The notes under the pieces: model-generated
Database searches by the model: none
What the model saw: the letters and a program-made list of their open reading frames with translations, nothing else
Told to the model about the DNA's origin: nothing
Source of the DNA: Eutreptiella sp. 'Long Island Sound 2002'
Taxonomy: Eukaryota > Euglenozoa > Euglenophyceae > Eutreptiales > Eutreptiaceae
NCBI GenBank assembly: GCA_964036045.1
Contig: OZ038397.1
Span: 25,073,342 to 25,137,341 of the forward strand
DNA length: 64,000 bases
Reading direction: 5' to 3'
Shown: positions 53,401 to 62,842 of the stretch, piece after piece
Numbering within the stretch: the first letter of the stretch is position 1
Layout: every line of letters begins with the position of its first letter
Made by a program: the position numbers and the translations under genes

Positions 53401-55023
53401 CGCATCTGGGACCTTCGCTTTCGCGCAGGGATTTGGGACAAACAGCTCCATAGGATGTCTGGTGCATGCAGGGTGTTGGAAGAGGACCATGTGGTGGAAT
53501 CCTACTTGGGAGGGGACCGCTTTATTTTGTGGGGCGTGGCAGAGTCCAAAGCTGCTGCCCAAGCAGCGAACGTGTATGATACACCGACCTCTGCCCAAGC
53601 ACATGGGATTGTGGACTGTGCGATTCATCACAATCTCCTGCGTAAAGGGTATGCAGATCTTTCCTGGGCTGCAACTCACATTAATTCGGTCTATACCGAC
53701 CCGGAACCTCCACATTCCCCTGGAGACACTGTAGATTTAGACCCAGGCCCCCAACGCCAGCATCAGCGGCCACTTTTTGGCGCGCCCTCTATTTTTTCCA
53801 TTTTAAAATGGAAGACGGTTGAGCGTGGGGCACATGCCATTGTTAAATGGCGCGATATTGTGTCCTTCAAACTCCACATCCTGCGCTCGTATGCACGCCT
53901 CATGAGCAGGTCACTACAGCTCATTGTCAGCGAAGTGTACCGGCAGTTCCAGACATTGGGCATGCCGAGTATGGTAGGAGTACGTGATTTACTGGGGTCC
54001 TTGGGCAGGTTCAACACGGTCTGGGCCAGCGTCCGCCCTGATGAGGCGGACATGACGGATATGTTCCGGCATATCCCCAAGGGCGATGTTGTGCCGGCCC
54101 TGCATGAACTGTTTGAGCTTTTGGAGGGCGAGAGGCGCGGATGTGCGGAGTTTTTTGCACTGCATAAGTCTGGGGAGAAGGCCCTTGATCGCCTGGGTAC
54201 AGCCAGTAGTGCTGACTTCAGGGTCATCTCCCGAAAAGAATTGCTGGACTTTGTTTCCTGGGACCTGCACCACAACACAGGGCTGGTGCTGGGCCCGCTA
54301 TTGCTAAAACAAGGCGATCGGGGTGTCCCGATCGGTGGACATTTGTCAGCGCAACTTGCTGAACTCTGGGCACTTGCCCGTGAGCTTAAATATATTTTTG
54401 GACAGCACCGGTCTGGTCTTGTCAAGACGTGGGATCAGACAGTACGTAAAGGTGCGGAGGGTGAACCAGCGTCCCTGGCCGGTATCCGTCTGTGTGTCCG
54501 GGAACCTATCGAAGTTTGTCACCCGTCATGCAGGGGGTTACAGAAACTGGGCAGGGTACTCGGGAGCACAGACCGACCCTTTCTGCACAGCAATACTTTG
54601 CGTACGGATTGGTTCGGAGGGTGGTGGGGACCTACTGATGCCTCCTTTGGGTACCTCGACGTGGATGGAGTGCAGGTTGACTTGCTGGTGACCTCCCTCT
54701 GGGACCGAGCGCCGGATGGGCGCATGGGTACTATTATTGCGTGTGCACCCCCCCGAGACAGGGCGCGGCTTCGCGAGTTCCTTCGGGAACTGGATCCTAT
54801 GGACTTTGTGGTGAGCGAGGCCCGTCGAGGGTGGTGGGGGTGGGCGACGCGCCCATCCGACCCCGCTGTCCCCGTATCCACCAGCCCAGGCATTCTTTTA
54901 GAGGTGTTTTCCCTGGGATCTGTTACCACGTGGGTTCGGGAGGGCAAACGGGCGGCAACGACCAGCGGCTCGGGAGTTGTTTCATCTCAGGATGTTTCAG
55001 CACATGCTGTGCAGTCCCATTGA
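50488..55023 (+). pseudogene. ORF2 GIY-YIG/RT protein (second family), stop and deletion
   Basis: ATG 50488 to TGA near 55023 in one frame, interrupted only by TAA 51544-51546 (between FDQSATG and EVWYWQKG, where the first family reads RFGRTKEAWVW). GIY-YIG: TWIYVMVGAFLPYVGQVG, then LERYKEHLSRAKSLRN. RT motif A is DEADMTDMFRHIP near 54045; motif B is GDRGVPIGGHLSAQLAE near 54315. The C-terminal part aligns to the first family through the WDRAPDGRMGTI region (WDGAPNGRISTV) but then ends. Nothing like the RYRDN motif C or the following 140 residues is present, so RT activity is lost. A Ser/Pro-rich insert lies near 53150-53270. Confidence 0.82.
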
Positions 55024-55454
55024 TTTGTGGTGCCAGTGTGAGTGCTCTGTGTCGAGCGACACATATACTGGACATATGGCCCTGTGTGGACGCATAGTCA
55101 CTGTATTTTTGACATAAATCAGGTTGAGTTTGGTATGGAAACGAAAGGCGGGTCTGGTGCCACACAAAACGAGAGTAGACAGGATCCATGGGCGCCAGGG
55201 GTCAAATATGGTGTGTGCCCGGGACCACAGGTGCCTACCGATGATGAAATGTCGTTGTTGTCCTTAGGTATTTGCGTGCCTAGTGCAATCAGCCTGACCT
55301 TGGGCCACCAGAAGATCCCGTCTACTGTTGCATTGTTTGTTTGCACTAGCCTCATGGGCATGGCGGTGTTTGTCTGAGGAGTTTTTGTACTTCTGCTCGC
55401 CCCTTGCAGCCTATCGGGAAATGTGTGTGCTTGGTTCTTTGGTCACCTCACACC
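55024..55454 (+). other. 3' untranslated end of second family
   Basis: About 430 bp with no credible gene. CTGAGGAGTT at 55374 matches the motif near the 3' end of the first family. The element runs straight into GTGTGTGT at 55455. Confidence 0.6.
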
Positions 55455-55487
<33 letters not shown>

Positions 55488-55560
55488 TGTGTGTGTGTGT
55501 GTCTGTGCGGTGTGTGTGTGTGTGTGTGTGTGTACATTGCTGCACTGTATGTGTGTGTGG
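55455..55560. repeat. GT microsatellite
   Basis: Long GTGTGT runs broken by single substitutions, immediately after the second Penelope-like element. Confidence 0.93.
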
Positions 55561-56775
55561 GTGCCGGGGGGGCAGGTATAGGGAAATGTGTGTGGGTGTG
55601 GGGACTCCGGTACATGCATAGGTGGTGTTGGTGTGGCTCTTCTGCCAGTGTCCTGCAAAAATGGTGCGAGATTCGTACGAAGTTCGCACGAAATTCGTAC
55701 GAAATTCGTGCGAATTTCGTACAAATTTCGTCCCTCAATACGTACCGTGAATGTGGGTGTTACGAATGTCGTACCAATTTCGTACGAAATTCGTACGAAG
55801 TTCAAACAATTTGCATGAATTTGTGTCATTTTTGTGTGTGTGTGGGTGTGCCTGGTCGGAGGGGTTGTTGTTTGTGTGGGCGTGGGTGCATGGTGTGTGC
55901 GTGCCTGGGTGATATGTGCATGCATTGGTGGTTCTTGGGTTCTTGGGTGGTTTTGTTGAATCATGTGGGACAATACTTTTGTGTTGTTTGTAGTTTGTGA
56001 CTGTCTGTCGTTTGTGTTTGTTGCTGCTGAATGTCATTATGTGTGTTTAATGCCTGCTTTTCGACTGCGTTGGTATCGCTGTTTTGCTTGCTGCTTGTTG
56101 TGCTTCGTCTGTCTGCTGCTCCTCACTTGTGACCGTTGCTGATGACCTAACTGTGTTGTTCTTCTGTGTTGTTGTTGTGTTGCTGTGCTGTGTGCTATGA
56201 GTGGGTGTGGATGGTTGGATGGGTGGCTGCCTGTTGTTGAATCATGTGGGACAATACTTTTGTGCTGTTTGTAGTTTGTGACTGTCTGTCGTTTGTGTTT
56301 GTTGCTGCTAATTGTCTTGATGTGTGTGTAATGCCTGCTTTTCGGCTGTGTTGGTACCGTTGTTTTGCTTGCTGCTTGTTGTGCTTCGTCTGTCTGCTGC
56401 TCCTCATTGGTGACTGTTGCTGATGACCTGACTGTGTTGTTCTTCTGTGTTGTTGTTGTGTTGCTGTGCTGTGTGCTATGGGCTGAGTGTGTTTGTTCTG
56501 CATAAAAATGATACAAATTCATGCAAATTGGTCGAAATTCGTACGAAATTCGTGCGAATTTCGTACGAAATTCGTAACAACCACATTCACGGTACACTTT
56601 GGGGACGAATTTCGTACGAATTTCGCACGAATTTAGTACGAATTTCGTGCGAAATTCGTGCGAATTTCGTACCATTTTTGCAGGACACTGGCAGAAGAGC
56701 CACAACAACACCACCTATGCAATAACGAAGTCCCCACACCCACACACATTTCCCTGTACCTGCCCCCCCCCCGGC
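55561..56775. repeat. 1.2 kb inverted repeat with TTCGTACGAA words
   Basis: Left arm 55561-55838 and right arm 56500-56775 are inverted copies. Each carries GCAGGTATAGGGAAATGTGT-like text, then GGCTCTTCTGCCAGTGTCCT or its complement, and a run of overlapping palindromic words TTCGTACGAA and TTCGTGCGAA. The loop holds a direct duplication. Confidence 0.85.
55952..56486. repeat. Direct duplication of about 280 bp in the loop
   Basis: TTGTTGAATCATGTGGGACA starts at 55952 and again at 56232, each copy running through CTTGCTGCTTGTTGTGCTTC to GTGCTGTGTGCTATG. The copies differ by scattered substitutions, so this is a tandem duplication of some age. Confidence 0.88.
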
Positions 56776-56777
56776 AC

Positions 56778-56812
<35 letters not shown>

Positions 56813-57142
56813 GACACACACACACACCCATGCACAAACACACACATACCCTCAATGAAAGCAAACAGCCCCCCATGCACTCGACCCACACCCACACACT
56901 GCCCGCTCACACACCCTCATACGTACCTGGACAGTGGATGTGCCACGGTTTAGATGTTTAGGGGGGGGGGGTTCTGTGTGTGTGTGTGTGTATGTGTGTC
57001 TGCCTGTGTGTGTGGATGGGTTTCTGCGGATGTGTGTGTGTGTGTGGGTGGGTGGGTCGTTGTGTCCATGTGTAGTTGGGTGTCCGGTTGTGTGTGTTTG
57101 TGTGTATGCGCGTGTTGGTGTGAGGTGCAGGAAGGGTGTGTC

Positions 57143-57182
<40 letters not shown>

Positions 57183-57760
57183 GCTTGTGCGTATATCTGG
57201 TTTGGTGCTCCTCACATCCTCACCCGCCCCACACACACAGGCGCACGCCCACACCCATAACCAAAAAGACAGTCATACACCCCCCCCCCCCCACACACAC
57301 CCACATGCCATTAGTGGAATCAAACCGCCCTGCCACCCCACCCACACCCACACACTGCCCAGCCACACATACGCACACACACCTGCATAGTGGATGTGTC
57401 GTGGTTGGGTGTGTGGGGCGGGATCATTGTGGGTGTGTCTATGCGTGTGTGTGTGTGTGTGTTGATTGGTTTGTGCGCGTGGGTGCGTGTTTGTGTGTGG
57501 GTGTGTATCCATGGGTCCGTGGTTGTGTGTGTGGGTGTGTGGGTGTTGGTGTGAGGTTCGGGACGGGTTTGTGTGCGTATGTGGTCGGGTGGCCCCCACA
57601 TCCTCACACACACCAACACACAGACGCACGCCCGCACGTAGAAACAAACAGGAAGTCACGCATCCACCCACATGCAAACCCAACCATACAACCATACACA
57701 AACCCACACAAACCCACACACCCCACACAAAGGCACACCCACACACATGTGCACATGTTG
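56776..57760. repeat. GT/CA microsatellite-rich tract
   Basis: Alternating CA-rich (56776-56915, 57225-57390, 57600-57750) and GT-rich (56978-57180, 57410-57560) blocks with a run of 13 C at 57280-57292. Long open frames through this region encode only Cys/Val or His/Thr repeats and are not genes. Confidence 0.9.
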
Positions 57761-57848
57761 CCTGTAGCCAGGGTGCCTGCAGGGGTGTTTGGGGGGGAGG
57801 TACCCCGGGTGTTAGGACAAATGAGGGGGTGCACAAGGGTGAAATTGG

Positions 57849-57945
57849 TATGAATTCACGTGAATTCACGTGAAATTCGTACAAAATTCGTGCGAATTCG
57901 TGCGAATTTCGTACGAATTCACGTGAATTCACGGCCGTGAATCGG
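57849..57945. repeat. Palindromic GAATTCACGTGAATTC cluster
   Basis: The perfect 16 bp palindrome GAATTCACGTGAATTC occurs at both ends, with TTCGTGCGAA-type words between, so the whole segment is itself an inverted repeat. The related AAATTCACGTGAAATTC lies at 58131, at the beginning of the integrase frame. Confidence 0.82.
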
Positions 57946-58138
57946 CTACAGGCTTGCCGGGTTTCGGCACCTCTCGTTTTGGGCACGGTTCGGACATGAT
58001 GGATGCTTTTTGGGGCGGGACCTTCATTGGATGATGCGTAACGAAGCTAGGGGAGGAATTTTGGCCCCTCAAATCTCTCGGAATGAACCAATAATATGGC
58101 ATTTTCCCCCAAAAACCTCAAAATTTGGGTAAATTCAC

Positions 58139-58765
58139 GTGAAATTCACGCAATTATTCAAACGGCCACTTAACGGCCGTTCACGAAGGGTACACACATA
58201 TTTGTTTCATAATCGCATTGATCACACACGCCCGTGTACTTCAGTACGATGGTTCAAAGATGCATGCACAGAATGCGGTATCAGCGGAGATCATGTACAC
58301 CTACATGCCCTTCGGCGAACCGTGCTGACCTGGCTCTATGAAGCTGGTAATGATGTTGATGTCATCCGCCGGTGGATAGGACATGTTGATGCGAAAACCA
58401 CCCATCATTACATTGAGCAAACGGCTGATCAGGTGTATGATGCGATCGTGATACCATGGCTTGACTCAGACTTGATCTCATATGCCAATACTACTAAGAG
58501 ACCCAAAACATTAACAGATATACGAAAGGGCTTTGTCAGTGAGTTCGCATTCGGCGGTAGCACATCCGTGTCCTCCTCAGCATCTTCCGTGTCCACATCA
58601 TCCTCAGACATGCACACAAAGCTGACTCACATGACATTCGAGTTGTACAAAGCAGAAAACGAGGAAAATGCACACATCATCGAAAACCTGTTGACGGATG
58701 TACAACGCAACAAACTGTACCATGTCTCTGACAGCACCACAATGATAATGGTGTTGATACGGTGA
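58139..58765 (+). pseudogene. Tyrosine recombinase, C-terminal catalytic part
   Basis: The frame is open from about 58139 without a good ATG. It reads VRWFKDACTECGI, then HLHALRRTVLTWLYEAGND, then VIRRWIGHVDAKTTHHYIE: the H-x-x-R box, the GH of the second box and the nucleophilic Tyr of phage-integrase-type recombinases. The first catalytic Arg and the core-binding domain are missing; upstream is palindromic repeat DNA, so the gene is 5'-truncated or its first part is replaced. A Ser-rich tail follows. It ends 21 bp before the convergent lipase frame. The family performs site-specific DNA integration and excision. Confidence 0.75.
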
Positions 58766-58786
58766 CATCATGGAACAAGCAATCAA

Positions 58787-59664
58787 TCAATCGACCAGGC
58801 CATACAGTGTACACACTGTGTTGTCGTGTGTTCCACACGATAAATCTGCATGGTTGCGACTCAACTTGTATTGCTGCGGTTGCTTGTTTGCTTGCTTGTA
58901 TGATGATGTCCAGGTACAGTCCTTGAGTGGCACGACACCGTCGTGTTGTGTGGTCAATTCACCCCTCACACCGAAAATCCCCATTATCGCATTGTACTCC
59001 AACCCAAACCAATCACTGGTGCCCCATGGACTGTTGCCACATAAGGTTACATCCGGTCCCATTGTTCCATTGGACAGCATCCAGTCGCGCAACACTTTGA
59101 GCGACGGTGTGTCGGTTAACTGCAGTAATGCGCGGGGTACCTGTCCGCGTTGTGTGTCACACTGTCCAACATCTCGCAGAAGCGCGCGTCGTGGATCATC
59201 GTTAGATTCACAAATGCGTCTCGCTGCCGTCGGGAGCGGGGACCCATACCACGGCGTACCAGCCGCAACTCTCCACCGCGTGAGGAGGGGTTGTCAATGA
59301 TGTGGCGTCTGACTGCCTCCGCAAACACCAGCCCCCCCATGGAATGCGTGAAAACAAGGCAGCTGCCCTGTCCATGTACCGCGCTCGCCACGGCATCGTG
59401 AAGCCTGGTATCCATCCATCCGTTGTTGACAGTATCCATCCAGAGAAATGTACTGTTGCGACACAGTGGTTCCACCCAACGTGCCACGGACCCCCAGTAA
59501 TTAGTTTGTCCGGTCTGGCCCCACCCGTGAATGAAAACACACCTGTTGTGTATCACTGTTGTTGTTGTTGTTGTCGTCGTCACCGCTGCCACTACAGCGG
59601 TGAAAAGAACTGATGTCGCCACTACGGCGGTGAGAAGAACCGATGTTGCCGAATGATAATACAT
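58787..59664 (-). pseudogene. Secreted lipase-like alpha/beta hydrolase, frame-disrupted
   Basis: Begins at ATG 59664 with a hydrophobic signal-peptide-like start (SVLLTAVVATSVLFTAVVAA). Then FIHGWGQTGQTNYW (oxyanion-hole HG-x-G type), and the nucleophile elbow VFTHSMGGLVFAEA. This frame stops at 59116. A second frame, open through to 58787, supplies what is missing: ELTTQHDGVVPLKDCTW (catalytic Asp, DG-V-V-P) and RNHADLSCG (catalytic His). A frameshift or short unseen intron at about 59116-59145 separates them. Complete, it would be an extracellular or lumenal esterase/lipase of about 290 residues. Confidence 0.7.
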
Positions 59665-60671
59665 GATACTTTTTGTTTTGATTGTTTTTTGTTTTGATTC
59701 TGTGTATCACCTGTATCACATGTACTAACACACAGGGGAATAACAAAAATTGCTGCGGTGAGTGAAGGCTTTTTCCATGTCTAGTGCTGAAATTTCCTAG
59801 AGTGAACGGTTTCTGAAGTGACAGCGCCTCTCTTTTCAAAAACGTCACAGCCACAGTCACCTCAAACAACAAAAGTTACGAAGGTACCCTCTTGTTACCG
59901 AATTTTATGAACAAAAGGAACGGAAAATGCAGAAGTCAAATACCAGTAGGGGACACACCACTGTTCCGAGTTTCGTTTCTCACACAGGCCCACACTGTAC
60001 TAGGTGATGACGGGACTGTAGTGCTTGTGGACGAGTGAAGGGTACAACAATTCCAGAACAACAAGTTCCAGATGGAGGCGTGGAGGTTGAGGATGATTTG
60101 GAGAAAGGGGAGGGGTACTGGTATCTGAATCGATACATCTCCCCCCAGCAGACGAAAGCAGTACTTCTGCGGATAGTGTGCTATACCAATGAGTGGGCCA
60201 GGCAGGTAGCATATACGTATGTTGGAAACAACCAACCAACCACGATATGATACGTACATGCCATGGCACGGTCTCAATTGTCCAAACGCAAAGGCCAAGA
60301 ACGACGGTTTAAATTTGATGTATTTAACGACTTGGACACCCCTAGCCCAGGGCCAGGGTTCATCAAATGGGTATCACTGCAATACACGTACAACCGTAAA
60401 AACAGCACCACACCACACTAGATCGAAGGGCCGACACAGTCCGGGTAGGATCCTACCCATACGTGATCCCAAAATAGAGAGTACAAATAGAGTACATGCA
60501 AATGCCGACACGCAAATCACACACATAATCGCACATCAAAAGGAACCATTATTTTCGTTGACCTGGTGTTCATGTTGGTGGGCCACGCGTAGCATTGCGT
60601 AGCATTCTCTCCTCCCGACTCCTGGCCGCTTCACTAACTGGCTGACTGGCTGTACGGCATTATCGCATTCC
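59665..60671. other. Divergent intergenic region
   Basis: Lies between the 5' ends of the minus-strand lipase and the plus-strand BTB gene, so it should hold both promoters. AT-rich near 59665-59900. No gene or clear motif was recognised. Confidence 0.5.
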
Positions 60672-61490
60672 ATGGCGGCAATATGCTCACTTGTGGCAAA
60701 GTTGACACGGATCACGAATACAGTCGAAGAACACACGCGCGCCCTGCGACATGACAAACACGAGTTCGACCAGGCGCGAGGGTGGGCAGAGGAAGTCGCG
60801 GCCCAGCAGCAGCGTGTCTGTATGCTTGACGTCGGCGGCGAGGTGTTTCACTGCGACCGGAACGTGTTCCTCCAGCGACGCGACAGCCCTGACAACTTCC
60901 TGTCGGTGCTGACCAGTAGCGCGTTTGCCCCGTCGGACCAGGACGAGAATGGTCGCTACTTCGTCGACCGCGATCCGGCCACCTTCGTGCACATTCTCAA
61001 TTTCATGCGCGGGAATGACGTGGATCTTCTGGTGCGCTCGGCCACGGCTGAGAACGCGTTGACGCGCGAGGCCGTGTTTTTCGGTTTACACGGACTGACA
61101 CCGTTCAGTGGGAGGAGAAGGGTCTGCGTCGCGACCAGGCTCGGCATGCACGTCCACGACCCGACGGGCCGTGGGTCATGGCCGTGGGTCACCTACAGGA
61201 TCACCATGCCGCAAAACCACATCGGGCGACTTGATTTCCACTACTACTGTGGCATGGATGGCCGACTGCGGGGGGTTGACACAGAGGAGCCCATGTACTA
61301 CGACACACTGTACCCCATCTCACGCGTCTGGGTACGTCAATCAATACCGCCACCCACGACGTGGAGGTGCGGCGAGACGACCGTACCGATCAGCATGATC
61401 ACCAGAGCGACGGGGCAATTTCTGGTGAACACCGAGTTCTATTTCCAAGCCCCCTGGGTCACGGTTTCTGTGTTGGATCTCGACAACTAA
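60672..61490 (+). CDS. BTB/T1-domain protein (KCTD-like)
   Basis: 272 residues from ATG 60672 to TAA. Residues 1-45 are a coiled coil (KLTRITNTVEEHTRALRHD). Residues about 48-130 are a BTB domain of the potassium-channel tetramerisation type: VCMLDVGGEVFHCDRNVFLQ, then FVDRDPATFVHILNFMRG, the signature L-x-VGG-x-x-F and F-x-DRDP-x-x-F-x-x-ILN-F-x-R. The remaining 140 residues (VCVATRLGMHVHDPTGRG onwards) have no recognised domain. Such proteins usually oligomerise and act as adaptors for cullin-3 ubiquitin ligases; that role here is inference. A kelch-repeat frame follows 31 bp downstream in another phase, so the two could be parts of one BTB-kelch locus. The frame is intact and intron-free. 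Confidence 0.8.
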   Translation: MAAICSLVAKLTRITNTVEEHTRALRHDKHEFDQARGWAEEVAAQQQRVCMLDVGGEVFHCDRNVFLQRRDSPDNFLSVLTSSAFAPSDQDENGRYFVDRDPATFVHILNFMRGNDVDLLVRSATAENALTREAVFFGLHGLTPFSGRRRVCVATRLGMHVHDPTGRGSWPWVTYRITMPQNHIGRLDFHYYCGMDGRLRGVDTEEPMYYDTLYPISRVWVRQSIPPPTTWRCGETTVPISMITRATGQFLVNTEFYFQAPWVTVSVLDLDN

Positions 61491-61521
61491 CAAGAAGGGT
61501 GGGTGGCTCAGAGCGCTCCTG

Positions 61522-62145
61522 TTGCCGCGTATCACAGATACATATACTCCCAGCATACCATTATACCAAGCGTGTGTCGTCAACGGCAGACTGCTACTGT
61601 ATTGTTGGTCCATATTGTTGTTCGAATCCCCCCCCCACGTCCAAAGCTACAATCTGAACGCGGGCGTAGATGACGCCGGGTTCGTCGACGCCAGCCAGAT
61701 GCAGTACCCGAGGTCTTTTGCGTGTGTCGTCGCGTGCCAGGGTGCGATGCTTGTGATCGGTGGGTGCCCCGCGGGCAACCCGCGTGGTACCAGTGGGGTG
61801 GTTGAGGCGTACGACCCCGCGTCTGACACCTGGTCCACCCTCCCCGCGTTGAACCATCCGCGCCATTCGGCCCGGGCGGTCGTGCACGACGACGGCGACG
61901 GCAACGTGTACGTGTATGTGTGTGGCGGTTTTGTGGATGAGATTGAGCGCATCCGCCCGGGCGTGGATGTGGCTTGGGAGGTGTTACCGTCGCCCACACC
62001 CGGCCTCAATGGTCCATGTGGTGATTGCTTCCATGATCATTGCATGTGCAATCGCGGGTTTCCCCATATATCCATCGTCTGTCTTCCGGATGCTATGCTT
62101 TCCCGGTGGTTTTCTTCTGTTGCACAAGAACGGGTCATCGTCTAA
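61522..62145 (+). CDS. Kelch-repeat protein, probably 5'-partial
   Basis: About 200 codons without a convincing ATG start (first codon TTG). Kelch blades are visible: YQACVVNGRLLLYCW; PRSFACVVACQGAMLVIGG with VEAYDPASDTWSTLPAL; HPRHSARAVVHDDGDGN with YVYVCGGFVDEIER. These fit the R-x-x-x-x-x-V-x-x-G-x-x-Y-V-x-GG plus Y-D-P-x-x-x-x-W pattern. Kelch repeats form beta-propellers that bind substrates. Only about three blades are present, versus the usual five to seven, and the C-terminus (after WEVLPSP) loses the pattern. Either a truncated gene or one exon of a larger gene. Confidence 0.6.
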   Translation: MPRITDTYTPSIPLYQACVVNGRLLLYCWSILLFESPPHVQSYNLNAGVDDAGFVDASQMQYPRSFACVVACQGAMLVIGGCPAGNPRGTSGVVEAYDPASDTWSTLPALNHPRHSARAVVHDDGDGNVYVYVCGGFVDEIERIRPGVDVAWEVLPSPTPGLNGPCGDCFHDHCMCNRGFPHISIVCLPDAMLSRWFSSVAQERVIV

Positions 62146-62237
62146 TACACCCGTATGTTGGTAGGAGTGGCGTGTCATTCGGTACCCGCGACTACCCCCA
62201 CCCCCCTTGCATAGTAAGCGCCTGTGCATAGTAAGCC

Positions 62238-62255
62238 GGGGGGGGGGGGGGGGGG
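62238..62255. repeat. Run of 18 G
   Basis: Homopolymer G between the kelch frame and the basic ORF; another of 13 G lies at 62545-62557. Confidence 0.95.
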
Positions 62256-62422
62256 CGAGGAAACCGTCACTTTCTGTTTTACAGAATTTCGTAAAAAGGT
62301 CAGATATTGAGCTTGTCCTGTACGTTCGCTGGCTTGAGTGAGTAGTTTTATTGGTGCATTGTTCTGTGCATCGGATTTCTTGCTTCCAAGGCAGTCCATT
62401 TCGCTTTGTTGCCACTTTACCC

Positions 62423-62626
62423 ATGAATGCCAAGCCTGCTGCCAAGGCTGCCAATTCGCGTGCCAAACCCTCAGCCAAGAGTGCAGCCAAACCTGCTGCC
62501 AAGGTGGCAGCCAGAGCTGCAACCAGGCCAGGACCATCCCCTGAGGGGGGGGGGGGGTCCTACCGCACACCTCAGGCTGGTCCCAAGTCAGGTTTTCATC
62601 ATGCCCCTACGAAAAGACAGGTATAG
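62423..62626 (+). CDS. Lys/Ala/Pro-rich basic protein
   Basis: ATG 62423 begins MNAKPAAKAANSRAKPSAK and continues with PAAK and AAK repeats for about 40 residues, then a Gly stretch encoded by the G-run and a short tail. The composition resembles the tail of histone H1 or other DNA-binding basic proteins. No globular domain is seen. The Gly part depends on the exact G-run length, so the downstream frame is uncertain. Confidence 0.4.
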   Translation: MNAKPAAKAANSRAKPSAKSAAKPAAKVAARAATRPGPSPEGGGGSYRTPQAGPKSGFHHAPTKRQV

Positions 62627-62753
62627 TGCTGTAGACCCAGTGGTGGTACAGCCAAAGAAAAGTCGAACTAACCCTAACCCCCAAAATGCCGGAAAAAAAA
62701 TAACACTTCATACAATACAGCCTGGTCATGAGACCGTCGGCTGTCGGCTGTAG
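62601..62753 (+). CDS. Small basic ORF (50 aa)
   Basis: ATG 62601 to TAG: MPLRKDRYSAVDPVVVQPKK, then a basic middle and no recognised motif. It overlaps the end of the Lys/Ala-rich frame in another phase, so the two may be one gene across a frameshift at the G-run. Confidence 0.25.
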   Translation: MPLRKDRYSAVDPVVVQPKKSRTNPNPQNAGKKITLHTIQPGHETVGCRL

Positions 62754-62842
62754 GCATTGCACTACCACAACACAAAAGTCAAGATAAGCGAGACAAAGAT
62801 AGACCGCGCCTCAGCGTTTTTCTCCATGTGTCTCCTGCTGAC

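Larger units (their letters stand above)
50243..55454 (+). mobile_element. Second Penelope-like family, 5'-truncated copy
   Basis: Colinear with the 5-24 kb family but strongly diverged: the end of ORF1 (50243-50491), ORF2 (50488-55023, one stop) and a 3' end that runs into a GT microsatellite at 55455. The 5' truncation lies within ORF1, at a position corresponding to roughly residue 480 of the first family's ORF1. Confidence 0.78.

Noticed and set aside
55443-57873. Open frames of up to 299 codons through the GT/CA region
   Set aside because: They encode only Cys/Val or His/Thr runs created by the dinucleotide repeats.
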